Part shown: positions 9,107 through 18,833 of the stretch, piece after piece
Position numbering within the stretch: the stretch's first letter is position 1
How the letters are laid out: the number at the start of each line of letters is the position of its first letter
Source: Flavobacteriales bacterium
GTDB lineage: Bacteria > Bacteroidota > Bacteroidia > Flavobacteriales_F > PHOS-HE28
DNA: 64,000 nucleotides
Assembly (NCBI GenBank): GCA_020635715.1
Contig: JACJZG010000015.1
Coordinates: 1-64,000, forward strand
Direction of reading: 5' to 3'
The notes under the pieces: generated by a model
What the model was told of the DNA's origin: nothing
Databases searched by the model: none
The model's input: the letters and a program-made list of their open reading frames with translations, nothing else
Made by a program: the position numbers and the translations under genes

Positions 9107-10181
9107 CGGCCGCGACCTCATAGCCGGTGTGGTGTGGTGCCTCCTCGCGCTGGTGGGAGTGGTGGTCGCGCTCGTGTTCGCTCTTGGTCGGTACGAAGCA
9201 GCGAGCCCTTGGTGCTATTGGCTCCTGTTGCTGCTGTTCCCGCTGGTGGGCTTCCACCTTCTACGAACGGTACGACGCCGGTCCATGGTGCGGCTGAGCA
9301 CCTTGCATACGGTGGGGCACCGACCAGTTGACATCCTCGCCGTGCTCCGCCACCTGCCCATGGCCGCGGCGATCCTCGGGACCGGTCTCCTGATCATCGG
9401 CCTGGCGCGGCCACAAAGCGAGGACAACTGGCAGGACGTGAAGCGCGAGGGCATCGACATCGTCATAGCCTTGGACATCTCGGCGAGCATGCTGGCCAAG
9501 GACTTCAAGCCCGATCGTTTGCAGGCCTCCAAGCGGGTGGCCATGGAGTTCGTTGACGACCGTCCCAACGACCGCATCGGTCTGGTGGTGTACGAGGGTG
9601 AGGCCTTCACCCAATGTCCGATAACCACGGACCACCGGGTGCTGAAGGAACTCTTCGCGGATGCGGCCCCCGGGCTGATCGAAGGTGGAACGGCGGTGGG
9701 CAGCGGACTGGCCACGGCCCTGAACCGATTGCGCGAAAGCGAGGCCAAGAGCAAGGTGGTGATCCTCCTCACCGATGGGGAAAGCAATGCGGGCACCATC
9801 CAACCGATCGACGCCGCGCGCATCGCCGAGCAGCTCGGCATCCGGGTATACACCATCGGGGTGGGTACGCGCGGAAAGGCCCTCTCCCCCGTCGCCCGCT
9901 ACGCCACGGGCCAGTACCGATACGAATATGTGGATGTGGACCTGGACGAGCCCACCATGCAGCGCATTGCCGAACTCACCGGTGGGAAGTACTTCCGCGC
10001 CACTGACGAGGCCAAGCTGAAAGAGATCTACGCGGAGATCGACCGGCTCGAGAAGACGCGGATAAAGGTGACGGAGCACCGTTCGAAGAACGAGGAGTAC
10101 CTGCCCTTCGTGCTCGTTGGGGCGTCACTGCTGTTCGCGGCCATCTTCCTTGACCGTACCATCCTGCGTACCATGGCATGA
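9099..10181 (+). CDS. batA: VWA domain membrane protein BatA
   Basis: This 360-residue protein has two N-terminal membrane helices, a VWA domain and a C-terminal membrane helix ('LPFVLVGASLLFAAIFL'). The metal-ion-dependent adhesion site is complete: DISAS followed by 'KDFKPDRLQASK', a conserved Thr in 'GGTAVGSG' and 'LLTDGESNAG'. Members of the Bat set are linked to oxygen tolerance and cell-envelope stress in Bacteroides and Leptospira, although the mechanism is unsettled. The start is the ATG at 9099, eight bases inside the previous gene; a TTG two codons earlier is less likely. Its stop overlaps the BatB start. Confidence 0.92.
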   Translation: MRSGRDLIAGVVWCLLALVGVVVALVFALGRYEAASPWCYWLLLLLFPLVGFHLLRTVRRRSMVRLSTLHTVGHRPVDILAVLRHLPMAAAILGTGLLIIGLARPQSEDNWQDVKREGIDIVIALDISASMLAKDFKPDRLQASKRVAMEFVDDRPNDRIGLVVYEGEAFTQCPITTDHRVLKELFADAAPGLIEGGTAVGSGLATALNRLRESEAKSKVVILLTDGESNAGTIQPIDAARIAEQLGIRVYTIGVGTRGKALSPVARYATGQYRYEYVDVDLDEPTMQRIAELTGGKYFRATDEAKLKEIYAEIDRLEKTRIKVTEHRSKNEEYLPFVLVGASLLFAAIFLDRTILRTMA

Positions 10182-11323
10182 GGACCACAGGCACATACCA
10201 TCTCGGTGTGGCCACGGCGGTGGTGCTGGGCCTGGAGATCCTGTCGGCGATCACCTGGGTGACCTGCTGGTGGCTGCTCGACCATGAAGTACCTGCGTTC
10301 CGCCTGGAGCGAACGGAGATGCTGTATGGTATGCTGGCCGGCCCACTGCTCGCCATCATCTTCCTGTTGAACCTCTCATGGCGTGTGCGCGCCCAGAAAC
10401 GGTTCGCACAGGACACCACCTTGGCGCGGATGATCCCGGGGAATTCGGACACCCGCGTGATCCTGCGGTTCCTGTTCATCCGTCATGCGCTTTCCTTCAT
10501 CGTCGTTGCCCTGGCCGGACCCCAGTTCGGCACGCGTTTGAGCGAAGTGCGGTCCGAGGGTGTGGATCTTGTCGTGGCCATCGATGTGAGCAACAGCATG
10601 GCCTGCGAAGACCTTCGGCCCAACCGCCTGGAATCCGCCCGACGCGCCCTGTCCCAATTGATCGACAAGATGCGCGGTGACCGCCTGGGGATCGTGGTCT
10701 TCGCCGGTGAAGCCTTCGTGCAGCTGCCCATCACCACCGACCGGTCAGCGGCCAAGCTCTTCCTTGATGCGCTGAGTTCCCAGTCCGTGGGCACACAAGG
10801 CACCGCCATCGGCGCGGCCATCGATCTGGCACGCGAGAGCTTCGATCTGGAGTCGCCGGGTGGCAAGGCCATCATCGTGATCACGGACGGCGAGAACCAC
10901 GAGGACGACGCGGAAGGAGCGGCGCGCAAAGCGGCGGAAGCGGGCATCATCATCCATACGATCGGCATGGGCACCCCGGAAGGTGGTCCGCTACCGATCC
11001 GGCGGAACGGTCAGGTGGTGGGCTTCCGCAAGGACCAGAACGGCAACACGGTGGTGAGCCGCCTGAACGAACCGATGCTCGAACGGATCGCCGCGGAAGG
11101 CAACGGGATGTATGTGCGCGCCACATCCACTTCCAGTGGCCTGGAGCAACTGGTGGCCGACCTGCGCAACCTCGAAACCTCGGAGACCACCTCCTTCATG
11201 TACACGGCACACGAGGACCAGTTCCAATATCCGCTCGCCATCGGCATCGCCATGACCCTGCTCGGCCTGGCCATGGGCGAACGTCGCCACTGGCGTGCGC
11301 GCATGCCCTCCATCAACGCATGA
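10178..11323 (+). CDS. batB: VWA domain membrane protein BatB
   Basis: A second VWA protein of 381 residues with the same layout as BatA: two N-terminal membrane segments, a VWA domain with 'AIDVSNSMACEDLRPNRLE' (metal site DVSNS) and 'VITDGENHEDD', and a C-terminal membrane helix near 'YPLAIGIAMTLLGLAMG'. Having two tandem VWA genes is normal for Bat operons. ATG overlaps the BatA stop (ATGA) and the stop overlaps the next start, so translation is probably coupled. Confidence 0.92.
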   Translation: MRTTGTYHLGVATAVVLGLEILSAITWVTCWWLLDHEVPAFRLERTEMLYGMLAGPLLAIIFLLNLSWRVRAQKRFAQDTTLARMIPGNSDTRVILRFLFIRHALSFIVVALAGPQFGTRLSEVRSEGVDLVVAIDVSNSMACEDLRPNRLESARRALSQLIDKMRGDRLGIVVFAGEAFVQLPITTDRSAAKLFLDALSSQSVGTQGTAIGAAIDLARESFDLESPGGKAIIVITDGENHEDDAEGAARKAAEAGIIIHTIGMGTPEGGPLPIRRNGQVVGFRKDQNGNTVVSRLNEPMLERIAAEGNGMYVRATSTSSGLEQLVADLRNLETSETTSFMYTAHEDQFQYPLAIGIAMTLLGLAMGERRHWRARMPSINA

Positions 11324-12126
11324 GACGACCGATCCATATCGCCCTCATGCCGTTCCTGCTCCTCGCCTGCGGTGATGCGGCCCAACACGCCGCGGAGGAA
11401 GCGTTGCATGAAGGCGCGGTGCCCTATCGGGAGGGGCGTTTCGAAGACGCCGCGGCGATCTACGCCGGAGCGACCCATGATCCGCGTGTCCGTTTCAACC
11501 TGGGCAACGCGCTCTATCGGATGCAATTGGCCGATAGTGCGACGCGGACCTACCGCACGAATGAACCGGCATTGGAGGACACCGCACTGCGCAGCGCCGT
11601 TCGCTACAACCTGGCCAATGGCTGGACGACGATCGCCCTTGCCACGGACAGTGCGATCGCCACTTGTGACAAGGAACTGGAGTCCACCTTGATCCAAGGT
11701 GATGACATCGCCATGAAACTGCGCATGGCCGTGGCCCGGGATTCGCTCGTGCGGGTCCGTCAGCAACTCGACCACCTGGAGGACAGCGCGCTGGCGCAGG
11801 GCGCGGCCGCATACAAGGAAACGCTGCGGTTGAGCCCGACCGATGAGGACGCCCGCTACAACCTCGCGCTCGTGCAACAGCGTATCGCGCAGCGGCGCAA
11901 GGAAGCGGAGCAGCGGAAGAAGGACCAGCAGAAGAACGAGGACAAGGCGCTCAGCGAAAAGGCCCTCCTGCTGATGAAGAAAGCGGATGAACTCGTGGAC
12001 CTGTATAAGTTCACCGAGGCATTGAAGGTGCTGCAGGACGGACTGAAGGCTGAGCCGACCCTTCAGCAGAAGCAGGATTACATGAACAAACTCGACGTGG
12101 TGACCAAGGCCGCGCAAGTCCCATGA
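11320..12126 (+). CDS. BatC-type TPR protein, first copy
   Basis: The 268-residue product has a signal or lipoprotein-like N-terminus with a cysteine in 'LLACGD' near residue 19, which would fit a lipobox. It continues with TPR-like helices ('GNALYRMQLADSA', 'DEDARYNLALVQQRI'), a lysine/glutamate/glutamine-rich helix and a final helical part. Proteins of this form are called BatC and are proposed to bridge the VWA proteins in the periplasm. Both neighbours overlap it by four bases. Confidence 0.8.
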   Translation: MRRPIHIALMPFLLLACGDAAQHAAEEALHEGAVPYREGRFEDAAAIYAGATHDPRVRFNLGNALYRMQLADSATRTYRTNEPALEDTALRSAVRYNLANGWTTIALATDSAIATCDKELESTLIQGDDIAMKLRMAVARDSLVRVRQQLDHLEDSALAQGAAAYKETLRLSPTDEDARYNLALVQQRIAQRRKEAEQRKKDQQKNEDKALSEKALLLMKKADELVDLYKFTEALKVLQDGLKAEPTLQQKQDYMNKLDVVTKAAQVP

Positions 12127-12704
12127 GCATGCTCCGCATCGCCCTTCCGATCATCGCCGTATCCCTGGCAGGCCTTACCATGGCCCAGGAGGTCACGGCC
12201 GAAGCTTACTTCAACCAGGCCTCCCGGGAATTCGTGAAGGTGGACAAGATGACGGCCTTGCGCACACTGGACCGCGGACTTCAAGCCTATCCGGGCGATC
12301 CGAAGTTGCTTAAGCTGGCCGAAGAGCTGCTCAAGGACGAAGAGAAGAAGCAGCAACAGCAGCAGCAACAACAGCAGGAGCAGAACAAGGACCAGCAGGG
12401 AAAGGACCAGGAGAAGCAGGATCAGGAGGCGAAGAACGACCAGCAGCAGGACCAGAAAGGCAAGGACCAGAAGCCCCAGGACCAGCAACAGGAGAAGCCG
12501 TCTCAGGAAAAGAACGAACAACCGGAGCAGGCCGATAACAAGAAGAAGGAAGAACAACGCAAAGGCGAGCAGGCCGCCAACATCGCGCCGCAGGATGCCA
12601 TGCGCATGCTGGATGCGCTGGAACGCTCGGAGAAGGATGTCCAGGAAAAGGTGCGCCTCCGCCGCAGACCGGCAACGCGCCAGAACATCGAAAAGGACTG
12701 GTGA
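12123..12704 (+). CDS. BatC-like Q/K-rich protein, second copy
   Basis: A 193-residue protein with a signal peptide (ending about 'GLTMAQ'), one TPR-like segment and then a long Gln/Lys/Asp-rich low-complexity stretch at about residues 74-155 encoded by CAG/AAG-rich DNA. The C-terminus, 'DALERSEKDVQEKVRLRR' and a final IEKDW, matches the conserved end of Bacteroidota BatC proteins as I remember them. This gene may therefore be the true BatC, and the preceding gene an extra TPR protein. It overlaps neighbours by four bases on the left and by one base with the BatD ATG on the right. Confidence 0.8.
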   Translation: MSMLRIALPIIAVSLAGLTMAQEVTAEAYFNQASREFVKVDKMTALRTLDRGLQAYPGDPKLLKLAEELLKDEEKKQQQQQQQQQEQNKDQQGKDQEKQDQEAKNDQQQDQKGKDQKPQDQQQEKPSQEKNEQPEQADNKKKEEQRKGEQAANIAPQDAMRMLDALERSEKDVQEKVRLRRRPATRQNIEKDW

Positions 12705-14452
12705 TGCTCAAGCTCTACCGACACCTCCTGATCCCGCTCCTCACCTGGTGCCTTGCGCTGACCGTTCAGTCGCAGGAGATCAAGTTCACCGCGCAGGTCG
12801 ATCGCACGACGATCGCCACCGGCGAGTACGTCAAATACACGGTGAGCCTTTCCAACTCACGCGAACGTTTCGAGGCGCCCTCGTTGGGCGGGCTGGTGGT
12901 GGTGCAGGGCCCGTTCGACAACAGCAGCTTCACGATCGTCAACGGCAGGATGAGCGGATCCACCAGTCGCACCTGGGTGCTCACGGCCACGGCACCAGGC
13001 CGGTACACGATCGGGCCAGCGCGTGTGCGCATCGGCAACGGCACCATCGAGACAGAGGCGATCACCATTGAAGTGACCAAGGGTGCTGCGACGCACAGCG
13101 ACCCGAACGCGAGCCAGGGACAGAGCAGGGACCCCAACCTCTTCACCACCATCACACTGAGCAAGAGCAAGGCATATGTGGGTGAGCAGATCGTGGCGAC
13201 CTACATGCTCTATTCGCGCTACAACAGCCTGGAGACCACGAAGAGCGATATGCCGAAGCTCGATGGGTTCTGGGCGGAGAACGTGGAACTCGGGGAAACG
13301 AACTGGGATCCACAGTTGAGCACCGTGAACGGCCTACAATACCGCACCGCCACCCTGAAGAAGCAGGTCCTGTTCCCCCAGCGACCGGGGAAACTCCGGA
13401 TCGCCCCCTTCGTTATGGAGTGTGTGGTGAACCGATCCTTCTTCAACCGGGGGACCGAGGTATCTATTCGAAGCAATTCCGTTGAGGTGAACGTGAGCGC
13501 ACTGCCGTCGGGCGCCCCGGCGGGATTCACGGGTGCCGTGGGTGAACTGGAGATGGTGGTGAAGGCCGACCGCACGCAGGTGAAGGTGAACGAGGCCATC
13601 GAACTCACCGTGACGTACAGTGGCAAAGGCAACCTGAAGCTCATGGAGGCCCCTGCCCTGGACCTACCCGCCGACCTGGAGAGCTATGACCCGAAGGTGA
13701 CCGACCGGATCAGCCTGAGCGGTGGTGGCATGACGGGCTCACGCAGCTATCAGTACCTCATCATCCCACGTCATGAGGGCGACTTCCCGCTGGAACCGAT
13801 CACCTTCAGCTACTTCGACACGCGCAGCAACAGTTACCGTTCCATCACCGGCGCGGAAATGACCATCGCGGTGAGCCCCGGCGATGGATCGACCGCCACC
13901 GTGCAACGACCGAACCGATCGGACGTACAAGTGCTGGGCAAGGATATCCGATACATCCGCACCGGGGACCTCGGCCTTCGGCAGCAGGGGGAGCACCTCT
14001 TCGGCTCGTGGCCTTGGCTTGCCGGCATGAGCACACCGCTGCTCGGTTTCCTCCTGTTCTTAGGCTGGCGGCGGAAACGTGAGGCGCAACGCCATGATGT
14101 GATGGGCACCCGGCGGAAGCAGGCGGACCGCACGGCGCGGAAGCGCTTGAACGAAGCCGAGCTGGCATTGAAGAGCAGTGATCGCAGCGCGTTCTACACC
14201 GCGTTAAGCCGCTCGCTGAACGGGTACATCGGTGACAAGTTCGGCCTTGGCCCGGCGCAGATCACCACCGCCAACTTGACGGAACGCCTTGCGGGACATG
14301 CCGGTGGGGAAGCGCTGGCGGATGAACTCATGGCCCTGATCGCAGCCTGCGACATGGCGCGTTATGCGCCGGTGGAGGACCGGCCCCGGCAGCAGCTCTA
14401 TGACGAGGCCGCGGCCCTGATCGGCCGCACCGAACAACTGGTACGCACATGA
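12704..14452 (+). CDS. batD: BatD family protein
   Basis: The 582-residue protein starts with a signal peptide ('LLTWCLALTVQSQ'). It has several immunoglobulin-like beta domains typical of BatD ('FTAQVDRTTIATGEYVKYT' opening; repeated 'KADRTQVKVNEAIELTV' pattern near residue 287), a membrane helix near 443-460 ('STPLLGFLLFLGW') and a cytoplasmic helical tail with 'LSRSLNGYIGDKFGL'. The start is the ATG at 12704, which shares one base with the upstream stop; a GTG one codon earlier is possible. Within the operon it is the largest periplasmic component. Confidence 0.9.
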   Translation: MLKLYRHLLIPLLTWCLALTVQSQEIKFTAQVDRTTIATGEYVKYTVSLSNSRERFEAPSLGGLVVVQGPFDNSSFTIVNGRMSGSTSRTWVLTATAPGRYTIGPARVRIGNGTIETEAITIEVTKGAATHSDPNASQGQSRDPNLFTTITLSKSKAYVGEQIVATYMLYSRYNSLETTKSDMPKLDGFWAENVELGETNWDPQLSTVNGLQYRTATLKKQVLFPQRPGKLRIAPFVMECVVNRSFFNRGTEVSIRSNSVEVNVSALPSGAPAGFTGAVGELEMVVKADRTQVKVNEAIELTVTYSGKGNLKLMEAPALDLPADLESYDPKVTDRISLSGGGMTGSRSYQYLIIPRHEGDFPLEPITFSYFDTRSNSYRSITGAEMTIAVSPGDGSTATVQRPNRSDVQVLGKDIRYIRTGDLGLRQQGEHLFGSWPWLAGMSTPLLGFLLFLGWRRKREAQRHDVMGTRRKQADRTARKRLNEAELALKSSDRSAFYTALSRSLNGYIGDKFGLGPAQITTANLTERLAGHAGGEALADELMALIAACDMARYAPVEDRPRQQLYDEAAALIGRTEQLVRT

Positions 14453-15207
14453 GGAAGCTCCTGACATCGCTCTTACTGGTGCTCGCGATCCCCGCCTTCA
14501 CCTTGTCCGGGGTGGAGGCGGATTCCTTGGTGGCACGAGGCGAACGGGCCTACGCCGCCGGTGATCATGCCGCCGCCCTCGCACGGTTCGACTCAGCGCG
14601 GACGGCGTTCACCTCCCCCGCCCTGCTCTACAACATCGGCAACTGCCACTTCAAGCTCGGAGACATTCCCCACGCCATCCTCTTCTACGAACGCGCCTTG
14701 AAACTGGCGCCCGGTGATCCGGACATCCGCACCAACCTGGAGCTGGCCCGGCAGAACGTGGTGGACCGCGTGAACGAACTGCCCGGCTTCACGCTCGGTT
14801 CCACATGGAGCCGGATCCGTGGCGGACGTGATGCCGACCAATGGGCGCGCCGGTCCCTTTGGATCTGCCTGGCCTTGTTCGCGGTGCTCGCCGCAGCCGT
14901 GGCCGCCCGACAGCGCATCCTCCGGCGCGGCCTGCTCATCCTCGGTGGGGTCCTCCTGCTCGGCACGCTGCTCTCCGTCGGCTTCGCCGCTTCGCGCCAT
15001 CGGGAGGTGACCGACGACAGCGAGGCCATCATCACGAGCCCGAAGGTGGATGTGCGGAGCGAACCGAAGGACGGCAGCACCGTGCTCTTCGTGCTGCACA
15101 AAGGCACCAAGGTCACCATTCTGCAACAGCAGCTGGACTGGAGCGAAGTGCAGCTCGCCAATGGCAACGTGGGCTGGATGCCCCCCGCCACCCTGGAACG
15201 GATCTGA
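14449..15207 (+). CDS. batE: BatE family TPR and SH3 domain protein
   Basis: A 252-residue protein: signal peptide, two TPR units ('LVARGERAYAAGDHAAALARF' and 'LLYNIGNCHFKLGDIPHAIL'), two membrane helices ('SLWICLALFAVLAAAVAA' and 'GLLILGGVLLLGTLLSVG') and a C-terminal bacterial SH3 domain from 'AIITSPKVDVRSEPKDGS' to the end. This is the usual BatE layout and closes the operon. The next gene on the opposite strand ends at the very next base, with no separate terminator visible. Confidence 0.9.
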   Translation: MRKLLTSLLLVLAIPAFTLSGVEADSLVARGERAYAAGDHAAALARFDSARTAFTSPALLYNIGNCHFKLGDIPHAILFYERALKLAPGDPDIRTNLELARQNVVDRVNELPGFTLGSTWSRIRGGRDADQWARRSLWICLALFAVLAAAVAARQRILRRGLLILGGVLLLGTLLSVGFAASRHREVTDDSEAIITSPKVDVRSEPKDGSTVLFVLHKGTKVTILQQQLDWSEVQLANGNVGWMPPATLERI

Positions 15208-18200
15208 TCAGGGAAGCTGCGCCGTACGCACCGTCGTGGGCACCGAGCCACCGATCACCTCCAGCACCACATCGCGGTCGTTGGAGGCACCGGAGTACTT
15301 CACCACCCCGTCCAGGTTCACATCACTGCGTGAATAGCCATTGACCAGGTTGGTGGGCACCACCCCACCGATGGTCGACAACACCTGGTCCCGGTCGTTG
15401 CCGGCACCGGTATACATCACGGTGCCATCCGAGTTCACATCACCGGGCCAGAGGGCTCGATAGCTGCCCACCACCTTCTGCGGGTTGGTGCCGTTGAGCC
15501 CCGTAAGAGCCGCAGTGAAGTCGATCACCTGTGCATTGGCCGTGATCGTCGCACTGGTCATCACACCCAGATGGTTGCGGTGCCGAACCGCCAGACGCTT
15601 GCCGACCGGACTCGTATTGAACGCGATCTGTGATTCACCCGAGGTCCCCACCACCTCTCCATTGGCGCGGACCAAGGCTGCGCGCCGGGCGGCCACACTG
15701 TTGCCCGCATCGTTGTTCCGAAGCTCCAGCACCACCCAGTCCACGATGGCCTGTGCACCCGTGGCGGTCAACAGACCAGCGTTCACGGTGGCCCCTGCGT
15801 TCTCCAGGGTATAGCCCAGCAGGGAGGTGTACGGCTCGGCCGATGGGATGAGCTGTGCGGCACGAAGTCCGTCGTTCATCAGACCGGTGCTCCAGTTCAT
15901 GGGTCCACCCAGCAGTACCCTGGCACCGAGGGTGGTGGCCACTGGCGCGGAGCAACCCGTGCCCGGCACGTTGTAGATGATCTTGGAACCGTATGCCGCC
16001 ACCGTTTGAGGGCCGCTCAACAGCACGCCGTTCATGTCATACCAGCATCCAGCCGGAAGGCTGAAGTTCTGTGCGGTGGCCGTTTCGTTGGCGAGCAACT
16101 TATGCTCATTGGCCGCTGGCCGGGGCTGCACCGTCACCCGGTTCAACTGCACATTGTCCAACCAGTACGTGTTCTCCGGGAAGTAGTGCGAGAACATGGT
16201 GACCGCCTGCTCCGTGAGGTTGCTCTGGAAGTAGATCTCCATGTCGCGCCGCTCGGTATCGAAGGGGATCTCCATGGTGCTGATGGCATAGCCGCTCGCC
16301 ATCTGGCTCACGCCCTTCACGCTGGCCTGCACGATACCCGGCATGCTCGACTGCACACTGAACCGGAAGCGGTACCACTGAGCGTTCTGCATGCTGAACT
16401 GATCAGGGTTCCACAGGTTGTACTGGGCGCTCTGGCTCGCGTTCGGCAGCACCACCTTCAAGGCACCTCCGTCGAGGTAGGTGAGGTCACGTGTGACCAC
16501 CGCGTTCGTGGGCCAGCCTCCCCAGCCCGTCACGTTGCTGGTGAAGCTGCCGTTCAGGACCAGGTTCGGGCTTAGCTCGGAGACGGTGCTGTACAGGGCT
16601 GACCGCAGGGGACTGCGGGTACTGCCCGTTTCCTCGTTGCGTTCCGCCCGCCAGCGCTCCAGGCTATAGCTCTTGCTGTTGCCCGCACCAAGGTTCCAGT
16701 TCCTGATGCTCATTTCGTTGAACGGGTTGTACAGCTTGTTGTTGGTGAAGGTCCCGAAGTCAACGTTGCCCTGCTGGTAATAGTTCCACACCTGCATGCA
16801 GAGCTGGTCCGGGGCCAGCGAGTACATCTGGTTGCCGCTGTACACGGTATTGTAGGCTGACACGTAGAAGGGTGCCACCGCGTTCGGCCCGTAGGAGTTG
16901 GACATGTCGGTGATGTTCAACTGCACGCCATTGTTGAAGAGGATGTTGTTCTTCACCTGGTTGTTCTGTGTGACCATGGTGTGGTCCACGTGGATCCCGA
17001 TGGAACAATTGCTCACCGTGTTCCGCTGGATGATGCAGTTCTGGATGATCGCGTTGCCGAAATAGATGCCTGGCAGGATCTTCCCGTTCACCGAGTAGTT
17101 AGTGGCCGCACTCTCGATGTTCCCGATCGCATCCCGGATGATGTTGTCCTGGATGATCATGCCCGTGCCATTGTCCCAGTAGATGCCACCACCATCGTTC
17201 ACCGTCGCACAGAAGCTGGAGATCACGTTGCGCTCCGCGGTGACGGTCTCGCCAAGGAAGATGCCCGAGTTGCCCGTGTTATGCACCCGGTTCTCGCGCA
17301 CCACGTTCACCCCGCCACCCACGCGCATGCCGTGGTAGCCGAAGGCGGATTCCCCCAACCCCGCCACCAGGGCGATATCCGTGAGCGTGTTCCCGGAAAC
17401 GGTCGTGCCGTTGTCGATCACCGCCAGCGCTGAGCCGTAGGTGTTCTGGAAGGTGTTCCCGCTGTATACGTTGTTACCTCCGTAGCTCTGGATGCCTTGG
17501 AAACACTTCTCGAAGAAGCAGTTGGTGACCGTATTGTAACTCCCCGTGTTGTACACCGCGGCCAGCCGCTGACCCTTGAAGGCGAGGTCCCGCACGGTCA
17601 CCCGCTGGCGCTGCCATTCGATCTTCACACCGTTATCGTGCACCGAGGCCTCCACCTGCACGGTGTTCGGGTTCACGCCGCCCGGTGCCCACAGGTAGAG
17701 GGTGCCGGTGGTAGCATCGTGGTACCATTCTCCCGGTGAATCCAGTTCGCTGAGTTTGTTGCACAGGTAGAACCCCCAGTTGTAGTTGCCGGTGCTGTAG
17801 GTGATGTTCGGGTAGGTGATGGTGGAACCCGTGTGCGCACTGATGGTGCGGTTCTCGTAACACCAGTTGGTACTGCGTATCACCAGCGAGGCTCCATTCC
17901 AATGGCCACTGCCCTGGGTGATGCCCGTGCTCGTGAGCGAGGTGTTGGTGGATGTGTTCACCCGCAACCAACCCGTATTGGGGTAGCGCGCCAGCGTCTG
18001 CAGGGCGCCATTGACGAACACGAACTTCACCGCGCTGGCTACGGATGCCTTGTAGATGCTCCCGGAATGTTGGGTCCAGCCGGTGACGGTCGTGGCACCA
18101 TTGATCACCGGCGCCGCCCCCGTGCCATAGGCTCCGATCACGATGTTCGCAGCGGCGGATCCGGAACCGTACCACGTTAGCTGGCCCACGAAACTGCCAC

Positions 18201-18387
18201 CACGTTGGAACAGCACCTGATCACCAGCGACGGCACCGCTGGAGTACTGCTGTACCCGGGCGATGGTGCGCCAGGGTGTTGACTGGGAGGTGCCGTTGTT
18301 GGCGTCGTTGCCCGTTGGGGAAACGTAATAAACGGCTCCCTGGACGACCGTGGCCATCAAGGAGAGAGCGAGGAGGATGTTCCGCAT
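15208..18387 (-). CDS. Secreted right-handed beta-helix protein with dockerin-like C-terminal repeats
   Basis: The 1059-residue product has a signal peptide ending about 'ATVVQGAVYY' and the start typical of parallel beta-helix proteins ('VSPTGNDANNGTSQSTPWRT'). Asn/Gly-rich helix repeats run at about 260-500 ('NTGNSGIFLGETVTAERNVI'). A carbohydrate-binding-module-like beta sandwich is at about 605-750 ('LVLNGSFTSNVTGWGGW'). The C-terminus carries two dockerin-like units, 'GDVNSDGTVMYTGAGNDRD' and 'SDVNLDGVVKYSGASNDRD', with calcium-loop-like acidic residues. It is probably exported and acts on or binds polysaccharide, but catalytic residues could not be assigned. The gap upstream (18388-18650) holds no recognisable gene or promoter. 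Confidence 0.82.
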   Translation of the reverse strand: MRNILLALSLMATVVQGAVYYVSPTGNDANNGTSQSTPWRTIARVQQYSSGAVAGDQVLFQRGGSFVGQLTWYGSGSAAANIVIGAYGTGAAPVINGATTVTGWTQHSGSIYKASVASAVKFVFVNGALQTLARYPNTGWLRVNTSTNTSLTSTGITQGSGHWNGASLVIRSTNWCYENRTISAHTGSTITYPNITYSTGNYNWGFYLCNKLSELDSPGEWYHDATTGTLYLWAPGGVNPNTVQVEASVHDNGVKIEWQRQRVTVRDLAFKGQRLAAVYNTGSYNTVTNCFFEKCFQGIQSYGGNNVYSGNTFQNTYGSALAVIDNGTTVSGNTLTDIALVAGLGESAFGYHGMRVGGGVNVVRENRVHNTGNSGIFLGETVTAERNVISSFCATVNDGGGIYWDNGTGMIIQDNIIRDAIGNIESAATNYSVNGKILPGIYFGNAIIQNCIIQRNTVSNCSIGIHVDHTMVTQNNQVKNNILFNNGVQLNITDMSNSYGPNAVAPFYVSAYNTVYSGNQMYSLAPDQLCMQVWNYYQQGNVDFGTFTNNKLYNPFNEMSIRNWNLGAGNSKSYSLERWRAERNEETGSTRSPLRSALYSTVSELSPNLVLNGSFTSNVTGWGGWPTNAVVTRDLTYLDGGALKVVLPNASQSAQYNLWNPDQFSMQNAQWYRFRFSVQSSMPGIVQASVKGVSQMASGYAISTMEIPFDTERRDMEIYFQSNLTEQAVTMFSHYFPENTYWLDNVQLNRVTVQPRPAANEHKLLANETATAQNFSLPAGCWYDMNGVLLSGPQTVAAYGSKIIYNVPGTGCSAPVATTLGARVLLGGPMNWSTGLMNDGLRAAQLIPSAEPYTSLLGYTLENAGATVNAGLLTATGAQAIVDWVVLELRNNDAGNSVAARRAALVRANGEVVGTSGESQIAFNTSPVGKRLAVRHRNHLGVMTSATITANAQVIDFTAALTGLNGTNPQKVVGSYRALWPGDVNSDGTVMYTGAGNDRDQVLSTIGGVVPTNLVNGYSRSDVNLDGVVKYSGASNDRDVVLEVIGGSVPTTVRTAQLP

Positions 18388-18650
18388 CGTTGGTCCGTGG
18401 TCCTTGCAGTTGGAACCGGCCGCGAAATTGCCACAACCAGCAAGGGCGCAACAGCCTGAGGATCAACAGATCTTGAACATTTCGACCAGTCGCGCGATGG
18501 AGCCGATAGAGGCCCCCCTACGCTCCGCGATCGCCTTATTCAGCACCGGAAAGCCCCGGAACCACTCGCAAATGCCTGTTGGGGATCGTGAATAACCCGT
18601 TGAACCAGGCCTTCTGCCCGACAGAGGTTTCGATGGCGCTGAGCCGGAAG

Positions 18651-18724
18651 CGATCCCGGTTGGATTCGAACCAACGACCGTCTGCTTAGAAGGCAGATGC
18701 TCTATCCAACTGAGCTACGGGATC
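18651..18724 (-). tRNA. tRNA-Arg (anticodon TCT)
   Basis: Folds as a standard 74-base tRNA: acceptor GATCCCG pairs with CGGGATC, D-arm GCTC/GAGC, anticodon stem TCTGC/GCAGA with loop CTTCTAA, and T-arm GTTGG/CCAAC around TTCGAAT. CCA is not encoded. It reads AGA codons. Confidence 0.97.
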
Positions 18725-18801
18725 GAACTGCAAAGGTCACAAAGTGCGCCGATATGGAGGTCTTGTTCCTGCTGCCTGTTCGCCTAGGCCAGGTTGAACT
18801 G

Positions 18802-18829
18802 AAAGAGCCGACCGGTTGGTCGGCTCTTT
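18802..18829 (-). terminator. Hairpin downstream of tRNA-Pro
   Basis: On the minus strand a perfect stem AAAGAGCCGACC / GGTCGGCTCTTT with a four-base loop follows tRNA-Pro by a few bases. The T-run is weak (three T's), so it could be a processing signal, but position favours termination or RNA stabilisation. Confidence 0.6.
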
Positions 18830-18833
18830 CCTG

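Noticed and set aside
12340..12560. CAG/AAG-rich tract as a non-coding tandem repeat or CRISPR
   Set aside because: It is in frame within a BatC-like gene and encodes a Gln/Lys-rich stretch; there is no spacer-repeat pattern. No CRISPR was found anywhere in the window.
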